Counted from the first letter of the stretch, positions 37,223 to 47,033 are shown. The stretch is DNA of 64,000 nucleotides from Permianibacter sp046297695 (GCA_046297695.1 JBKBHF010000005.1:1-64000), one strand, 5' to 3'. The notes: a model not told the origin generated them from the letters alone. A program made the numbers and translations.

Positions 37223-37337
37223 TGCCTTCCTCTCAACTGAACGTCTTGCGCTGTGCCCGCAGCGGGCAGGGCAGCGCGCCATTGTAATTGCTGTGTTGCC
37301 GTTAGGCAGTAGTGCGAAAGTCGGTGTGTTCTTTTTA

Positions 37338-37361
37338 CTCCCCTCCTTTACAAGGAGGAGG
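37338..37361. repeat. Short palindrome between hmgL and scoA
   Basis: CCCCTCC-TTTACAA-GGAGGAG element, the same design as those at 13490 and 21320. It is placed within the liu operon. Confidence 0.5.
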
Positions 37362-37367
37362 ATCATG

Positions 37368-38288
37368 TCAATTCGCCGCCGCCTTCGCCCGTTTCTTCAA
37401 CGTCGCCAACGCCACTTTTGAACTTGGTTCCCGTCCCAGCGCCGCGCTGATGAAAGCGCCGGCATCAATCAGCTTGTCGAGATCGATGCCGTGTTCAATG
37501 CCGAGACCGTTCAGCAGGTACACCACGTCTTCGGTGGCGACATTGCCGCTGGCGCCGGCAGCATAAGGGCAGCCGCCCAAGCCTGCAGCTGAACTGTCGA
37601 CTGTCGCGATACCCATTTCCAGCACCGCATAGAGGTTGCCGACCGCTTGCGCATAGGTGTCATGGAAGTGGGCGGCAAGTTTGTCGATCGGCACCTGTTT
37701 GGCGACCGCTTCGACCATGCGTTTGGCCTTGACCGGCGTGCCGGCACCAATGGTGTCGCCAAGCGAGATTTCGTAGCAGCCCATCTGGAACAGCTTGTCG
37801 GCAACCCAAGCGACGGCTTCCGGTTTGATCTCGCCTTCGTACGGGCAGCCCAGCACGCAAGAGACATAACCGCGCACTTTGATATTTGCGGCTTTCGCGG
37901 CGGCCATGACCGGCTCGAAGCGTTCCAGACTTTCAGCTATCGAGCAATTGATGTTTTTCTGCGAAAAGCTTTCCGAGGCAGCGCCAAACACTGCCACTTC
38001 CTGCGCGCCGGCAGCGAGTGCGGCTTCAAAGCCTTTCAGGTTCGGTGTCAGCACCGGATACGACACGCCCGGTTTGCGCTGGATGCGTGCCATCACCTCA
38101 GCCGCGTCGGCCATCTGTGGCACCCACTTCGGCGAGACAAAGCTGGTGGCCTCGACCACTGACAGGCCGGCATCGGCAAGCCGGTGAATCAGCTCAACCT
38201 TGACGTCAGTCGGCACAATGATCTTTTCGTTCTGCAGACCATCACGCGGACCGACATCGACGATTTTGACGAACTTGGGCAATGCCAT
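37368..38288 (-). CDS. liuE: Hydroxymethylglutaryl-CoA lyase
   Basis: Splits HMG-CoA to acetoacetate and acetyl-CoA, the last liu step. The 306-residue TIM-barrel protein starts VKIVDVGPRDGLQNEK, with the metal and substrate residues Asp and Arg. ATSFVSPKWVPQMAD follows, then VRGYVSCVLGCPYEG, HFHDTYAQAVGN with the metal-binding His pair, and GLGGCPYAAGASGNVATED with the catalytic Cys. Full length. Confidence 0.96.
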   Translation of the reverse strand: MALPKFVKIVDVGPRDGLQNEKIIVPTDVKVELIHRLADAGLSVVEATSFVSPKWVPQMADAAEVMARIQRKPGVSYPVLTPNLKGFEAALAAGAQEVAVFGAASESFSQKNINCSIAESLERFEPVMAAAKAANIKVRGYVSCVLGCPYEGEIKPEAVAWVADKLFQMGCYEISLGDTIGAGTPVKAKRMVEAVAKQVPIDKLAAHFHDTYAQAVGNLYAVLEMGIATVDSSAAGLGGCPYAAGASGNVATEDVVYLLNGLGIEHGIDLDKLIDAGAFISAALGREPSSKVALATLKKRAKAAAN

Positions 38289-38300
38289 TTGATTATCCCG

Positions 38301-38369
38301 TCATGTGGGAGCGGCGTTTGCCGCGATATTCGTTTGAGAAAGAATCGCGGCTAAAGCCACCCCCACAAA
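38301..38369. repeat. REP-like inverted repeat between liuD and liuE
   Basis: Imperfect palindrome with TGTGGGAGCGGCGTTTGCCGCGAT on one side and a degenerate complement ending GCCACCCCCACA. It resembles the elements at 6987 and 43076. Confidence 0.6.
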
Positions 38370-38373
38370 TATG

Positions 38374-40389
38374 TTAATCCTTGCGTGCAAACCGAACCAG
38401 TTCTGCACCATCCACGACCAAATCACCCTGCGCATACAGCACATCGGCGATCTCGCCATCGGCTGGTGCGCGAATGGTGTGTTCCATCTTCATCGCTTCC
38501 AGCACCAGCAGGGCTTGACCGGCGCTGACTTTGTCGCCTTTCTTGATGTTGACGGCAATGATGGTGCCCGGCATCGGTGCGGTTAGTGCCGGCACGCCGC
38601 CAGCGGTGTCGGCATTGGCATCGACAGCTTTCAGCCAGAGTTTGCGGGTCCAGCCGTGACCGATCAGCGTCAGTTGCTGGCCTTGCTGCGTCTGTTGTTG
38701 CACGACGCGCACCTGTTGTTTTTTGCCGCCGATATTTACCGCCAGCAGGTGGTCGGGCAGGGCGGTAACCGAGGCATTCAGGCTTTCGCCATTGATTGCA
38801 ACCGCAAAGCCGTCGTTGCGGAACTGGATAACCACCTTATGCTCCGGGCCGTGCTCGCTTTCAAGGAAATGCAGAGCGTGGTGGTTGTCTTCATTGAGGC
38901 GCCAGCCGGTGACTTGATTCCACGGCGAATAGCGGTCGGCGTGGCAACGTGCCAGCTGTTCGGCACGACGCAGTTGCTCGGCAACGATATGCAGCGCCGC
39001 GATCGCCAGCTCTTCATTGGTCAGGGCCGGCACAGCCGGGAACAACACGTCGTTGTGGCGCTTGATGAAACCGGTATCGACATTGCCGGCAATGAATTCC
39101 GGGTGCGAGGCCAGTGCGTGCAGGAACTTGACATTGTGGGTCAGACCGACAATTTCATATTCGGCCAGCGCGCCGCGCAGGCGGGCGAGGGCGCGCTCGC
39201 GGCTTTCGTCCCAAACGATCAGCTTGGCGATCATCGGATCGTAATACATGCTGACGCTGTCGCCTTCGCGCACGCCAGTGTCGATGCGGACGTTGGCATT
39301 CGGCTCCGGCTGACGCAGATGCACCAGTTTGCCGATTGACGGCAGGAAGTCATTGTCCGGATCTTCGGCGTAGATGCGCGCTTCAAACGCGTGGCCATTG
39401 ATGCGCAGTTCGTCCTGCGCTTTCGGCAGCATTTCGCCGTTGGCAACGCGCAGTTGCCACTCGACCAGATCCTGACCGGTGATCATTTCAGTAACCGGGT
39501 GCTCGACCTGCAGACGGGTGTTCATTTCCATGAAATAGAACGAGCCGTCTTCATCGTACAGAAATTCGCAGGTACCGGCGCCGACATAGCCGACGGCCTT
39601 GGCCGCACGCACGGCGGCTTCGCCCATCGCTTTGCGGATTTCCGGCTTCATCAGCGGCGCCGGTGCCTCCTCGATTACTTTCTGGTGGCGGCGCTGCACC
39701 GAGCAGTCACGCTCGAACAGGTACACGGCGTTGCCATGCTTGTCGGCAAACACCTGGATTTCGACGTGGCGCGGTTTGGTCAGGTACTTTTCGACCAGCA
39801 CGCGCTCGTCGCCGAACGACGCCTTGGCTTCGCGCTGACACGATGCCAGGTTCTCGGCAAACTCTGCGGCATTGAACACCATCCGCATGCCCTTTCCACC
39901 GCCACCGGCGGTCGCCTTGATCAGCACCGGGTAACCGATGTCATCAGCGGCTTTCTGCAATACGACGAGTGATTGATCGGCGCCGTGATAACTCTTGACC
40001 AGCGGCACGCCGGCCGGTCCCATGATTTCCTTGGCACCGGCTTTGGAACCCATCGCGCGAATCGCCGAGGCTGGCGGGCCGATGAATTCGATACCGGCTT
40101 GCGCGCATTTCTCGGCGAAGTCAGCGTTCTCGGACAGGAAGCCGTAACCCGGGTGTATCGCCTGGGCGCCGCTCTTCTTGGCCACTTCAATGATCTTGTC
40201 CGCGAGCAGATAGCTCTCGCGCGCCGGTGCAGCACCGATGTGATAGGCCTCATCGGCCATCGCGACGTGCATGGCATTGGCATCGGCATCGGAGTACACC
40301 GCGACGCAGCGTATGCCGAGCCGGTGCGCCGTGCGGATCACGCGGCAGGCAATTTCACCGCGGTTGGCAATCAGGATTTTTTCGAACAT
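38374..40389 (-). CDS. liuD: Methylcrotonoyl-CoA carboxylase, biotin-containing alpha subunit
   Basis: A 671-residue biotin carboxylase plus biotin carrier. The N-terminal part begins MFEKILIANRGEIACRVIRTA. It has the ATP-grasp glycine loop KATAGGGGKGMRMV and the RDCSVQRRHQKVIEEAPAP and MEMNTRLQVEHPVTE blocks. A middle linking domain leads to the C-terminal biotinyl domain with the modified Lys in EAMKMEH (~635). The start at 40389 fits the family. The operon context (liuA, B, C, E) points to methylcrotonoyl-CoA rather than propionyl-CoA. Confidence 0.94.
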   Translation of the reverse strand: MFEKILIANRGEIACRVIRTAHRLGIRCVAVYSDADANAMHVAMADEAYHIGAAPARESYLLADKIIEVAKKSGAQAIHPGYGFLSENADFAEKCAQAGIEFIGPPASAIRAMGSKAGAKEIMGPAGVPLVKSYHGADQSLVVLQKAADDIGYPVLIKATAGGGGKGMRMVFNAAEFAENLASCQREAKASFGDERVLVEKYLTKPRHVEIQVFADKHGNAVYLFERDCSVQRRHQKVIEEAPAPLMKPEIRKAMGEAAVRAAKAVGYVGAGTCEFLYDEDGSFYFMEMNTRLQVEHPVTEMITGQDLVEWQLRVANGEMLPKAQDELRINGHAFEARIYAEDPDNDFLPSIGKLVHLRQPEPNANVRIDTGVREGDSVSMYYDPMIAKLIVWDESRERALARLRGALAEYEIVGLTHNVKFLHALASHPEFIAGNVDTGFIKRHNDVLFPAVPALTNEELAIAALHIVAEQLRRAEQLARCHADRYSPWNQVTGWRLNEDNHHALHFLESEHGPEHKVVIQFRNDGFAVAINGESLNASVTALPDHLLAVNIGGKKQQVRVVQQQTQQGQQLTLIGHGWTRKLWLKAVDANADTAGGVPALTAPMPGTIIAVNIKKGDKVSAGQALLVLEAMKMEHTIRAPADGEIADVLYAQGDLVVDGAELVRFARKD

Positions 40390-40443
40390 TTTGTAATTTT
40401 GTCCAAATGAAGAATGGTATGCGTTCAATGATGCTTTTCTACG

Positions 40444-40508
40444 TCACTCCGGCGAAAGCCGGCGTCCATCTTCGCAATCAAAATGGATACCGGCGTTCGC
40501 CGGTATGA
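40444..40508. repeat. Inverted repeat between liuC and liuD
   Basis: Two GC-rich hairpins, CCGGCGAAAGCCGG and ACCGGCGTTCGCCGGT, whose outer sequences are also complementary (GTCACTCCGGCG... and ...CGCCGGTATGAC). An extragenic element inside the operon. Confidence 0.65.
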
Positions 40509-40528
40509 CGAGCCCCTGAATCAGTGTG

Positions 40529-41344
40529 TTAGGTATCCAGTTCGGTGCTTTCTTTCACATCCCAATTCGGCGCCCTTTTTTCCAGGAAAGCGGTGACGCC
40601 TTCGCGGCCCTCGGCCGAGGCACGGATGTCGGCAATTTTCTGTGCCGTGAAGCGCACCAGATCTTCGTCGATCGGCTGATGGGCAACACGGGCAATCAAC
40701 TTTTTGGCTTCCTGCACGGCCTTCGGACCGTTTGCCAGCAGCGTGGTGATCAGCTTGTCAGCTTCGGCATCAAGTTGCTCCGGTGCGTACAGGTCATGCA
40801 CCAGACCAAGACGCAGTGCAGTGTTGGCATCAAAGCGTTCGGCTGTCACGAAGTAACGCTTGGCGGCCCGCGCACCAATCGCGGCAATGACGTAAGGCGA
40901 AATGACCGACGGGATCAGACCGAGTTTGACTTCCGACAGACAGAAGCTGGCGGTGTTGGCAGCGAGTGCGATGTCGCAGCAGGCAACTAGACCGACCCCG
41001 CCGCCAAACGCTGCGCCCTGCACGACACCAACGGTCGGTTTTTTCATCTGGCCGAGCGATTGCATCAGCGTGGCAAGGCCCAGTGAGTCCTGGTAGTTTT
41101 GCTGCCAGGAATAGGTGGCCATGCGCTTCATCCAGTTCAGGTCGGCGCCGGCAGAAAAACTCTTGCCGGTTGAGCGCAGCACGACGACGCGGACGCTGTC
41201 GTCACGACCGAACGCCTGCAGCGACTCGGTCATCTCCCGGATCAGCACATCATCAAAGGCGTTGTGCAAGTCCGGCCGGTTCAGCGTAACCGTGCCGACG
41301 CCGCGCTCGTCCCTGCTGACCAGAATGGTGGTGGTTTCCATCAT
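40529..41344 (-). CDS. liuC: Methylglutaconyl-CoA hydratase (enoyl-CoA hydratase family)
   Basis: Hydrates 3-methylglutaconyl-CoA to HMG-CoA. A 271-residue crotonase fold with the first oxyanion loop SFSAGADLNWMKRM near 68-80, the second oxyanion loop and active-site segment VQGAAFGGGVGLVACCDIALA, and the LSEVKLGLIPSVISPYV block. ADLNWMKRM is typical of LiuC. The ATG at 41344 lies six bases after GTGGAG. Confidence 0.93.
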   Translation of the reverse strand: MMETTTILVSRDERGVGTVTLNRPDLHNAFDDVLIREMTESLQAFGRDDSVRVVVLRSTGKSFSAGADLNWMKRMATYSWQQNYQDSLGLATLMQSLGQMKKPTVGVVQGAAFGGGVGLVACCDIALAANTASFCLSEVKLGLIPSVISPYVIAAIGARAAKRYFVTAERFDANTALRLGLVHDLYAPEQLDAEADKLITTLLANGPKAVQEAKKLIARVAHQPIDEDLVRFTAQKIADIRASAEGREGVTAFLEKRAPNWDVKESTELDT

Positions 41345-41401
41345 TGTTTTCTCCACGCTGTGCTTCGCCAGATGTTCTTTTTGCTGAGTGCATCCAACAA
41401 C

Positions 41402-43009
41402 TTACATTCGGAAGACGCCGAACTTGGTCGGCTCGATCGGGGCATTCAGGGCGGCGGACAAACCGAGACCGAGCACCATGCGGGTATCGGCCGGATCGAT
41501 GATGCCGTCATCCCACAGCCGTGCGCTGGCGTAGTAGGGGTGACCCTGGGTTTCATATTGCTCGCGAATCGGCGCCTTGAACGCTTCCTGCTCTTCCACC
41601 GGCCAGACTTTGCCTTCTTTCTCGAAGTTGTCGAGTTTGACCTGCGCCAGCACGTTCGCGGCTTGTTCACCACCCATCACCGAGATGCGGGCATTCGGCC
41701 ACATCCATAGGAAACGTGGACTGTAAGCACGGCCACACATGCCGTAGTTGCCGGCGCCAAACGAGCCGCCGATGATCACGGTGAACTTCGGCACCTTGGC
41801 GCAGGCAACCGCCGTCACCATCTTGGCGCCGTTCTTGGCAATGCCGCTTTGCTCGTATTTTTTACCCACCATGAAGCCGGTGATGTTCTGCAGGAACACC
41901 AGCGGAATGCCGCGCTGTGCACACAGCTCAATGAAGTGTGCGCCTTTCAGGGCCGACTCCGAGAACAGAATGCCGTTGTTGGCGACGATGCCGACCGGAT
42001 AACCAAAGATGTGGGCGAAACCACAGACCAGCGTGGTGCCGTACAATGGTTTGAATTCGTCCAGCTCGGAGCCGTCGACGATACGGGCGATGACTTCGCG
42101 GATATCAAACGGCTTCTTGCTGTCGGTCGGAATGACGCCGTAGATCTCTTCCGGTGCATACAGCGGCGCGCGCGGCTCTTTGACAGCCAGCGGGATCTGT
42201 TTGACCGAATTCAGATTGGCAACGATTTGCCGTGCCAGCTGCAGGGCGTGTTGATCGTTCTGGGCGTAATGATCGGTTACGCCCGAGACACGGCAGTGGG
42301 TGTCGGCGCCACCGAGCTCTTCGGCGCTGACCACTTCGCCGGTTGCAGCTTTCACCAGCGGCGGACCGCCGAGGAAAATGGTGCCCTGATTGCGGACGAT
42401 GATCGATTCATCGGCCATCGCCGGCACATACGCACCGCCTGCCGTGCAGGAGCCCATGACGACGGCGATTTGCGGAATGCCATCCGCCGACATGGTCGCC
42501 TGATTGAAGAAAATACGGCCGAAATGTTCTTTGTCCGGGAACACTTCATCTTGTTGCGGCAGGTTGGCGCCGCCTGAATCAACCAGATAAATGCAGGGCA
42601 AGCGGTTTTCACGCGCCACTTCCTGCGCGCGCAGATGTTTTTTGACGGTCAGCGGAAAATAGGTACCGCCTTTGACCGTGGCATCGTTGCAGACGATCAT
42701 GCACTCGCGGCCGGCGACACGACCGATACCGCAGATGATGCCAGCGGCAGGAACAGACGTGCCGTACATGTCCCAAGCGGCGAACTGCGACAACTCAAGG
42801 AACGGCGAACCGATATCAAGCAACTGACGCACGCGATCACGCGGCAGCAGCTTGCCGCGAGCGGTGTGTTTTTCATTGGCCTTCGTGCCACCGCCGTCGG
42901 CGATGATTTTCATTTTCGCGCGCAGATCATCAACCAGCGCCTGCATCGCTTCGGCATTGGCCTTGAACTCCGCGCTACGCGGATTGGTTTGGGATTGAAT
43001 GACTGGCAT
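41402..43009 (-). CDS. liuB: Methylcrotonoyl-CoA carboxylase, carboxyltransferase beta subunit
   Basis: A 535-residue carboxyltransferase pairing with liuD. It shows the double crotonase-like fold: RGKLLPRDRVRQLLD, YLVDSGGANLPQQDEVFPD, VMGSCTAGGAYVPAM in the N-terminal half. PLVFLQNITGFMVGKKYE and GGSFGAGNYGMCGRAYSPRFLWMWPNARISVMGGEQAA are in the C-terminal half. The SGGANLPQQDEVFPD segment is characteristic of MCC beta rather than PCC beta. Confidence 0.95.
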   Translation of the reverse strand: MPVIQSQTNPRSAEFKANAEAMQALVDDLRAKMKIIADGGGTKANEKHTARGKLLPRDRVRQLLDIGSPFLELSQFAAWDMYGTSVPAAGIICGIGRVAGRECMIVCNDATVKGGTYFPLTVKKHLRAQEVARENRLPCIYLVDSGGANLPQQDEVFPDKEHFGRIFFNQATMSADGIPQIAVVMGSCTAGGAYVPAMADESIIVRNQGTIFLGGPPLVKAATGEVVSAEELGGADTHCRVSGVTDHYAQNDQHALQLARQIVANLNSVKQIPLAVKEPRAPLYAPEEIYGVIPTDSKKPFDIREVIARIVDGSELDEFKPLYGTTLVCGFAHIFGYPVGIVANNGILFSESALKGAHFIELCAQRGIPLVFLQNITGFMVGKKYEQSGIAKNGAKMVTAVACAKVPKFTVIIGGSFGAGNYGMCGRAYSPRFLWMWPNARISVMGGEQAANVLAQVKLDNFEKEGKVWPVEEQEAFKAPIREQYETQGHPYYASARLWDDGIIDPADTRMVLGLGLSAALNAPIEPTKFGVFRM

Positions 43010-43033
43010 CTAGATTTCGCCTTTCTTATTTAT

Positions 43034-43137
43034 TCGTCGTTCCCGCGAAGGCGGGAATCCAGTTTGTTGGTTCTTTGTGGGATCGGGTTTGCCCGCGATT
43101 TCGGCTATTGATAATCGCGGGCAAGCCCGATCCCACA
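43034..43137. repeat. Two adjacent inverted repeats between liuB and the acyl-CoA dehydrogenase gene
   Basis: A short CGTTCCCGCGAAGGCGGGAA element is followed by a 62-bp palindrome. The outer arms of the palindrome, TGTGGGATCGGGTTTGCCCG and its complement, are perfect and separated by a short loop around 43106. It has the form of a REPIN (paired REP). Confidence 0.75.
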
Positions 43138-43144
43138 TGAATGC

Positions 43145-44278
43145 TTAGCTCACCAACGCCCGGGCAATCACCAGCTTCTGCACTTCACTGGTGCCTTCGT
43201 AGATCTGGCATACGCGGGCATCGCGATAATACTTCTCGACCGGGAAATCGGCCAGGTAACCGTAGCCGCCGTGGACCTGAATCGCTGTCGAGCAGGCGCG
43301 TTCCGCTACCTGGCTGGCGAACAGCTTGGCCATCGAGGCTTCTTTCAAGCAGGGCTGGCCGGCTTCACGCAGCATGGCTGCCTGAATATAGAGCAAACGG
43401 GCGGCTTCGATCTCGGTGGCGATATCGGCCAGCGAGAACGCAACGGCCTGATGCTGCATCAATTCCTTGCCGAAAGCCTTGCGCTCCTGCGCGTATTTGA
43501 GTCCGGCTTCGAGCGCGGCGCGGGCGATGCCGACCGATTGGGCGGCAATGCCGATGCGACCGCCTTCGAGATTGGACAGGGCGATCTTGTAACCTTCGCC
43601 TTCCTTGCCCAGCAGGTTGGCGGCCGGAATGCGGCAGTTCTCGAACACGATTTGACAGGTGTCGGAGGCGTGCTGGCCGAGTTTCTCTTCGACGCGCGTG
43701 ACCTGATAACCGGGCGTATTGGTCGGGACGATGAAAGCGCTGATGCCTTTTTTCCCGGCGGCCGGATCGGTGACGGCGAAGACAATCGCCACGCCGGCAT
43801 TCTTGCCGGAGGTGATGAACTGCTTGCTGCCATTCAACACGTAAAAATCACCGTCGCGAACCGCGCGGGTTTTCAGATCGGCCGCATCGGATCCAGCGTG
43901 TGGTTCGGTCAGGCAGAAGGCACCGAGGTAATCGCCGCGAGCCATCGGTTTGAGGAATTTTTCTTTCTGTTCGTCATTGCCGAAATTCAGGATCGGCATG
44001 CAGCCGACCGAATTGGTGACGCTGACGATGGTGCCGGTGGCGGCATCACCAGCGGAAATTTCTTCCAGCACCAGTGCCGCGGCGACGTAACCGATGTTCG
44101 AGCCGCCCCATGCTTCCGGCACCGTCATGCCGAGGAAGCCGAGCTCGCCAAGGCCTTTGATGGCGTCGTGCGGGAATTGCGCGTCACGATCCCACTGGGC
44201 GGCAAACGGAACGATGCGTTCCTGAACAAAACCGCGCGCCATGTCGCGGATCATGCGTTGTTCTTCGGTCAGCAACAT
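43145..44278 (-). CDS. Short-chain acyl-CoA dehydrogenase
   Basis: FAD-dependent acyl-CoA oxidation, 377 residues. Three ACAD domains are evident: an N-terminal helical part (MIRDMARGFVQERIVPFA); a middle beta domain with AFCLTEPHAGSDAADL and YVLNGSKQFITSG; and a C-terminal part with the catalytic Glu in CQIYEGTSEVQKLVIAR and the FAD contacts QVHGGYGY. A saturated-chain substrate such as butyryl- or isobutyryl-CoA is likely. It is embedded in the liu operon between atoB and liuB, which is not part of the minimal liu set. Confidence 0.92.
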   Translation of the reverse strand: MLLTEEQRMIRDMARGFVQERIVPFAAQWDRDAQFPHDAIKGLGELGFLGMTVPEAWGGSNIGYVAAALVLEEISAGDAATGTIVSVTNSVGCMPILNFGNDEQKEKFLKPMARGDYLGAFCLTEPHAGSDAADLKTRAVRDGDFYVLNGSKQFITSGKNAGVAIVFAVTDPAAGKKGISAFIVPTNTPGYQVTRVEEKLGQHASDTCQIVFENCRIPAANLLGKEGEGYKIALSNLEGGRIGIAAQSVGIARAALEAGLKYAQERKAFGKELMQHQAVAFSLADIATEIEAARLLYIQAAMLREAGQPCLKEASMAKLFASQVAERACSTAIQVHGGYGYLADFPVEKYYRDARVCQIYEGTSEVQKLVIARALVS

Positions 44279-44366
44279 AATCTCTTCCTGACAATCTCAT
44301 AACTGAATGTCATCGCCACGGCGATGACTGACGACGTTCTTGGCTGCGCAGATTCCGCTCAGCACT

Positions 44367-44463
44367 TAAAACAGCCATGCCCGCAAGGGCGGGCATTGGT
44401 TCTTGCGCTCGTCGGTAGCGCCGAGCGTCCGTTCACCCTTCGACGAGCTCAGGGCGAACGGAT
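44367..44463. repeat. Hairpins between atoB and the acyl-CoA dehydrogenase gene
   Basis: ATGCCCGCAAGGGCGGGCAT hairpin, then CCGTTCACCCTTCGACGAGC continuing to the complementary GGGCGAACGG. The second is a common proteobacterial interspersed palindrome. Confidence 0.55.
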
Positions 44464-44474
44464 GTAGAAGTGGA

Positions 44475-45659
44475 TCAGATAAGCTCGATCGCCATCGCAG
44501 TGGCTTCGCCGCCACCAATGCACAGGCTGGCAACACCACGCTTCTTGTTCTGCCGACGCAGTGCGCCGATCAGCGTGACAACGAGGCGGGCACCCGATGC
44601 ACCGATCGGATGACCGAGCGCGCAGGCGCCGCCGTTGACGTTGACCTTGTCATGCGACAGGCCCAGATCTTTCATCGCTGCCATCGCGACCACGGCGAAG
44701 GCTTCGTTGATTTCGTACAGATCCACGTCCCTGTCGCTCCAGCCGGTTTTGGCAAACAGCGCCTGAATGGCACCGACCGGTGCGGTGGTGAACTGGGCCG
44801 GCTGACGGGCGTGACCCGAATGACCAACGATTTTCGCCAGCGGCTTCAGGCCGCGCTTCTGCGCTTCGCTCTGACGCATCAGCACCAGCGCGGCGGAGCC
44901 GTCGGAAATCGACGATGAGTTGGCCGCGGTGACGGTGCCGTCTTTGGCGAATGCCGGCTTCAACGTCGGGATCTTGTCGATCTTGGCATTGCCCGGTTGC
45001 TCGTCCACTTTCACCAGCGTTTCGCCGGCTTTGCTGGCAATCGCAACCGGCGTGATTTCCCATTCAAACGCGCCATCGGCAATCGCTTTCTGAGCGCGTA
45101 CGGTCGAGGTGATTGCGTATTCGTCTTGCTGCTGGCGGGTGAAGCCGTAAGCCTTGGCGGTTTCTTCAGCGAAAGTGCCCATCAGGCGGCCTTTGTCGTA
45201 GGCATCTTCAAGGCCGTCGAAGAACATGTGATCGAGCACCTGGCCGTGACCAAGGCGCATGCCGCCGCGTGCTTTTGGCAGCAGATAAGGCGCATTGGTC
45301 ATGCTTTCCATACCACCGGCGACCATCACGTCGTTGCTGCCAGCGGCGATTAAGTCATGCGCCAGCATCAGGGCTTTCATGCCGGAACCGCAGACTTTCG
45401 AAATGGTGGTGCAAGGCACCGATTGCGGCAGGCCAGCACCGAGCGCGGCTTGGCGGGCAGGGGCCTGACCGAGGCCGGCATGCAGCACGCAGCCCATGAA
45501 AACTTCCTGCACGTCTTCCGGTTTCAGGCCGGCGCGCTCAACGGCTGCCTTGATCGATACCGCACCCAGCTCTGGTGCAGTCAGGCTGCTCAATGCGCCT
45601 TGAAAACCGCCCATGGCGGTACGGGCAACGGAAACGATGACAACCGGATCGTGCGACAT
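44475..45659 (-). CDS. atoB: Acetyl-CoA C-acetyltransferase (thiolase)
   Basis: Reversible cleavage of acetoacetyl-CoA to two acetyl-CoA. A 394-residue thiolase with the nucleophilic Cys in TISKVCGSGMKALMLA near 89, NEAFAVVAMA, the GGACALGHPIGASGARLVVTL block with the active His, and the second Cys in SLCIGGGEATAMAIE. It serves both the leucine branch (acetoacetate via scoAB) and the 3HB branch of this region. Confidence 0.95.
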   Translation of the reverse strand: MSHDPVVIVSVARTAMGGFQGALSSLTAPELGAVSIKAAVERAGLKPEDVQEVFMGCVLHAGLGQAPARQAALGAGLPQSVPCTTISKVCGSGMKALMLAHDLIAAGSNDVMVAGGMESMTNAPYLLPKARGGMRLGHGQVLDHMFFDGLEDAYDKGRLMGTFAEETAKAYGFTRQQQDEYAITSTVRAQKAIADGAFEWEITPVAIASKAGETLVKVDEQPGNAKIDKIPTLKPAFAKDGTVTAANSSSISDGSAALVLMRQSEAQKRGLKPLAKIVGHSGHARQPAQFTTAPVGAIQALFAKTGWSDRDVDLYEINEAFAVVAMAAMKDLGLSHDKVNVNGGACALGHPIGASGARLVVTLIGALRRQNKKRGVASLCIGGGEATAMAIELI

Positions 45660-45827
45660 GCTGAAAGCTCCATTTTGGGTTCAAACGCCCGGACTGGCGG
45701 CGGGCGGACTGAAAACTGTGGTTCGATATTGTCCGCCATTTGTGGCGGAACGGAGAATCCGACTTGTGCCGGATTCACCGTTGGTGCGTTTTGCGCTAGC
45801 AAGCGCGCTGGTTATTACCGAGAACGG

Positions 45828-46988
45828 TTACATCGTCTCTTTGAACAGCTCGCGACCAATCAGCATGCGGCGGATTTCGCTGGTGCCGGCGCCAATCTCG
45901 TACAGCTTGGCGTCACGCAGCAGGCGGCCGGTCGAGTACTCGTTGATGTAGCCATTGCCACCCAGGATCTGGATGGCATCGAGTGCCATCTGGGTGGCTT
46001 TTTCCGCCGCGTACAGAATGACGCCAGCGGCATCCTTGCGGGTGGTCTCGCCACGGTCGCAGGCCTTGGCGACGGTGTAAACGTAAGCGCGGCAGGCGTT
46101 CAGCGTGGTGTACATGTCAGCGACCTTGCCCTGAATCAGCTGGAACTCGCCGATGGCCTGGCCGAACTGCTTGCGCTCGTGAATATAAGGCACGACGACA
46201 TCCATGCAGGCCTGCATGATGCCGAGCGGGCCGGCTGACAGCACGACGCGCTCGTAATCGAGCCCGCTCATCAGCACTTTGACGCCTTCGTTGAGCTTGC
46301 CAAGGATGTTTTCTTCCGGCACTTCGCAATCGACAAACACCAGTTCACAGGTGTCCGAACCGCGCATGCCGAGCTTGTCGAGCTTCTGCGCCGTGCTGAA
46401 ACCTTTCATGCCTTTTTCAATGATGAAGGCGGTGATGCCCTTCGGGCCGGCGTTGATATCGGTCTTGGCGTAGACGACCAGGGTGTCGGCGTGCGGGCCG
46501 TTGGTGATCCACATCTTGTTGCCGTTCAGCACATAGACGTCGCCTTTTTTCTCGGCGCGCAGCTTCATGCTGACCACGTCGGAACCGGCGCCCGGCTCGG
46601 ACATCGCCAGCGCACCGACATGCTCGCCGCTGATCAGTTTCGGCAGGTACTTGGCGCGCTGGGCGTCATTGCCGTTCTTGCGGATCTGGTTGACGCACAG
46701 GTTCGAGTGCGCGCCGTAGGCAAGGCCGACCGAGGCCGAAGCGCGGCTGATTTCTTCCATCGCCACCACGTGCTCCAGATAGCCCATGCCGGCGCCGCCC
46801 CATTTCTCTTCGACAGTGATGCCGAGCACACCGAGCTCGCCGAGCTTGCGCCACAGCGGCATCGGGAAGGCGTTGGTGTGATCGACTTCCGCTGCGATCG
46901 GTGCGATTTCCTTTTCGGCAAACGCGCGAACCGAATCCCGAATCATGTCGGCGGTGTCACCGAGGGCAAAATTGAGAGTGGGGTACAT
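45828..46988 (-). CDS. liuA: Isovaleryl-CoA dehydrogenase
   Basis: First committed liu step, isovaleryl-CoA to 3-methylcrotonoyl-CoA. 386 residues beginning MYPTLNFALGDTADMIRDSV, as in pseudomonad LiuA. It shows the MSEPGAGSDVVSMKL and GNKMWITNGPHAD blocks and the active-site region GLDYERVVLSAGPLG, in which the catalytic Glu of isovaleryl-CoA dehydrogenase lies earlier than in other ACADs. It ends EIGAGTSEIRRMLIGRELF, where Glu is replaced by Gly. That swap is the recognised signature. The ATG at 46988 is preferred over a TTG nine bases upstream. Confidence 0.95.
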   Translation of the reverse strand: MYPTLNFALGDTADMIRDSVRAFAEKEIAPIAAEVDHTNAFPMPLWRKLGELGVLGITVEEKWGGAGMGYLEHVVAMEEISRASASVGLAYGAHSNLCVNQIRKNGNDAQRAKYLPKLISGEHVGALAMSEPGAGSDVVSMKLRAEKKGDVYVLNGNKMWITNGPHADTLVVYAKTDINAGPKGITAFIIEKGMKGFSTAQKLDKLGMRGSDTCELVFVDCEVPEENILGKLNEGVKVLMSGLDYERVVLSAGPLGIMQACMDVVVPYIHERKQFGQAIGEFQLIQGKVADMYTTLNACRAYVYTVAKACDRGETTRKDAAGVILYAAEKATQMALDAIQILGGNGYINEYSTGRLLRDAKLYEIGAGTSEIRRMLIGRELFKETM

Positions 46989-47033
46989 GGCTTGCAAATG
47001 CTCCTGGCGTGAAGTCCGGCAGCTGATGCGTGG

